Of a stretch of 7,192 bases of DNA, positions 5,921 through 7,192 are shown one piece after another (positions within the stretch are counted from its first letter, which is position 1; each line of letters begins with the position of its first letter). The position numbers and the translations under genes are program-made. This DNA is from Verrucomicrobiales bacterium. GTDB lineage: Bacteria > Verrucomicrobiota > Verrucomicrobiia > Limisphaerales > UBA9464. Under the pieces are notes generated by a model that ran no database searches, was not told the DNA's origin, and saw only the letters and a program-made list of their open reading frames with translations. The stretch covers positions 1 to 7,192 of the forward strand of contig DLVS01000583.1 in the NCBI GenBank assembly GCA_003445095.1, written 5' to 3'.

Positions 5921-7192
5921 ATGAAAATAGGCCGGTCTCGCGTCTTCCTCCCCTGTTGTTCAATCGTCATCGCCTTGGGGTTGAACCTAGCGGTCCTTCA
6001 CTCCGACGCTCCAGATACGGTCGAGGTGCTGGTTAAATGCGAGGGAGGACCTTCCGGCGCTCTGGCCCAAGCCGCCGATGCCGCTGTGGGCGCCACCACA
6101 ATACGCCGGTTCGAGGCGATCGGCTGGTACTGGGTTCGATTGCCTACGGGAGTCAGCTTGGCCGAAGGCCTGGCCCGCTATCGCGCCCAGCCCGGAGTTC
6201 TAAACGTGGAGCCGAATCGGACCCTGCGCTCGCCGTCGGTCCCCACGCCGTTTCCTGAAACCGGAACAACGGAAGAACCACGAATCCGGCCGCAATCCGA
6301 AGACCTCGCTCCGATCGTGCCGGACGACCCCCGCTACCGCTCGCAGTGGAACTTGAAGAAGATTGGAATGGAACAAGCCTGGGCCACGACCACCGGCAGT
6401 TCCAATGTCGTGGTTGCCGTGATCGATACCGGGGTCAATTACCTCCATCCCGACCTCGCGGCCAACATGTGGCGCAACCCCGGTGAAACGGGTCAGGATG
6501 CTCAAGGCCACGACAAAGCGACGAACGGTATCGACGATGATGAGAATGGATACGTGGACGACGTGCATGGAATTGATGCGATCACCGGAAGCGGAGATCC
6601 CATGGACCAGGGTGTTGTATGGCCTTGGTCCCCCGACCGCGAATATCACGGGACAGCAATTGCCGGAGTCATTGGAGCGGTCGGTAATAACGCGACCGGA
6701 ATCGCAGGGATCAACCATCAGGTCAGTTTGATGGCTATCGCCATCACCTACCCGCTGGGCTTGGACTTTCCCGTCGTCAGGACCAAAAGACAAGTCGTGG
6801 GGAACGTGCTGTCGGCCTACGACTACGTGCTGACGATGAAACGACGCGGGGTCCAGGTTCGCGCCGTCAACAACAGTTACAACCGATTCATTGTCAGCCA
6901 GGCGCTGGAGGATGCATTTATTGAGATGTCGAAGGAGGATATCCTACTCGTCTTTGCAGCGGCGAATGACGGGGTGAACACGGATCAAACCTTCTGGCTT
7001 TGGTCCACGATTGACGTTCCGAATTTGATCAGTGTCACCGGCACGGATCGCTCGGATCAGTCCGTTTTCAACTATGGCAAAGTCACCACCGATCTGGCGG
7101 CCCCGGCGGTGGATCTCGTCACTCTGTCGTCAGGCGATCGTTACCTCACGGGTTGGGGCGGAACCTCCGGCGCCTGCCCGCAGGTCGCGGCA
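5921..7192 (+). CDS. Secreted subtilisin-like serine peptidase (S8 family), 3' end outside window
   Basis: The frame runs open from the ATG to the window edge, giving 424 residues. An in-frame stop at 5879-5881 makes this the first ATG, although no clear ribosome binding site precedes it. Residues 1-29 look like a signal peptide (basic MKIGRSR, then a hydrophobic stretch to about residue 26). Residues 33-103 resemble an inhibitor-type propeptide ending in VLNVEPNR. The catalytic domain starts near 138. D169 lies in VVAVIDTGVNYLHPDL, H243 in YHGTAIAGVIGA, the oxyanion N349 in FAAANDG, and S416 in GGTSGACPQVAA. The acidic loop NGIDDDENGYVDD (202-214) is a probable calcium site found in many secreted S8 enzymes. 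The triad is complete, but the motif surroundings vary: HGTAIAG rather than HGTHVAG, and GTSGACPQ rather than GTSMAAPH. It likely degrades or processes proteins outside the cytoplasm. Any C-terminal domains or sorting signal lie beyond the window. Confidence 0.93.
   Translation, partial: MKIGRSRVFLPCCSIVIALGLNLAVLHSDAPDTVEVLVKCEGGPSGALAQAADAAVGATTIRRFEAIGWYWVRLPTGVSLAEGLARYRAQPGVLNVEPNRTLRSPSVPTPFPETGTTEEPRIRPQSEDLAPIVPDDPRYRSQWNLKKIGMEQAWATTTGSSNVVVAVIDTGVNYLHPDLAANMWRNPGETGQDAQGHDKATNGIDDDENGYVDDVHGIDAITGSGDPMDQGVVWPWSPDREYHGTAIAGVIGAVGNNATGIAGINHQVSLMAIAITYPLGLDFPVVRTKRQVVGNVLSAYDYVLTMKRRGVQVRAVNNSYNRFIVSQALEDAFIEMSKEDILLVFAAANDGVNTDQTFWLWSTIDVPNLISVTGTDRSDQSVFNYGKVTTDLAAPAVDLVTLSSGDRYLTGWGGTSGACPQVAA

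Noticed and set aside
5797..6036. Plus-strand frame crossing the start of the peptidase gene
   Set aside because: It runs into a different frame of the peptidase signal peptide and propeptide, and its basic, low-complexity translation has no recognisable features.

Overview
The window looks like a piece of a Verrucomicrobiota chromosome, most likely from the Pedosphaera/Limisphaerales side; Planctomycetota is the next best guess. This rests on gene style only: a GC-rich sequence, an ECF sigma factor of the 'TTHWSVVL' type, and a giant membrane Ser/Thr kinase with an N-terminal four-cysteine ribbon and a WD40 extracytoplasmic part. No rRNA, tRNA, CRISPR array or transposase gene was found.

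Layout, all on the + strand. (1) 25-765: a complete ECF-type RNA polymerase sigma factor with a GTG start. (2) 766-875: a 110-base gap holding the ribosome binding site of the next gene. (3) 876-5753: a 1625-residue receptor-like Ser/Thr kinase. Its order is zinc ribbon, kinase domain, one transmembrane helix, about 16 WD40 repeats, TPR-like helices and an unassigned C-terminal beta-rich domain. (4) 5754-5920: a 167-base gap with one weak inverted repeat. (5) 5921 to the window end: the first 424 residues of a secreted subtilisin-like (S8) peptidase, cut off just after its catalytic serine.

The sigma factor and kinase are adjacent and co-directional, and no dedicated anti-sigma gene is visible between them. 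The likely reading is a signalling pair in which an extracytoplasmic WD40/TPR sensor controls a cytoplasmic kinase, which then acts directly or indirectly on the sigma factor. The peptidase has its own leader region and may be a target or just a neighbour.

The most unusual feature is at 1565-1751. A 187-base segment bounded by 36-base imperfect inverted repeats (31/36 matching, the outer 15 perfect) lies inside the kinase-domain coding sequence and is translated in frame. It adds about 63 Ala/Arg/Ser/Pro-rich residues between the 'PPE' motif and helix F, where related kinases usually have a short loop. It looks like a palindromic, MITE-like element domesticated as protein sequence.
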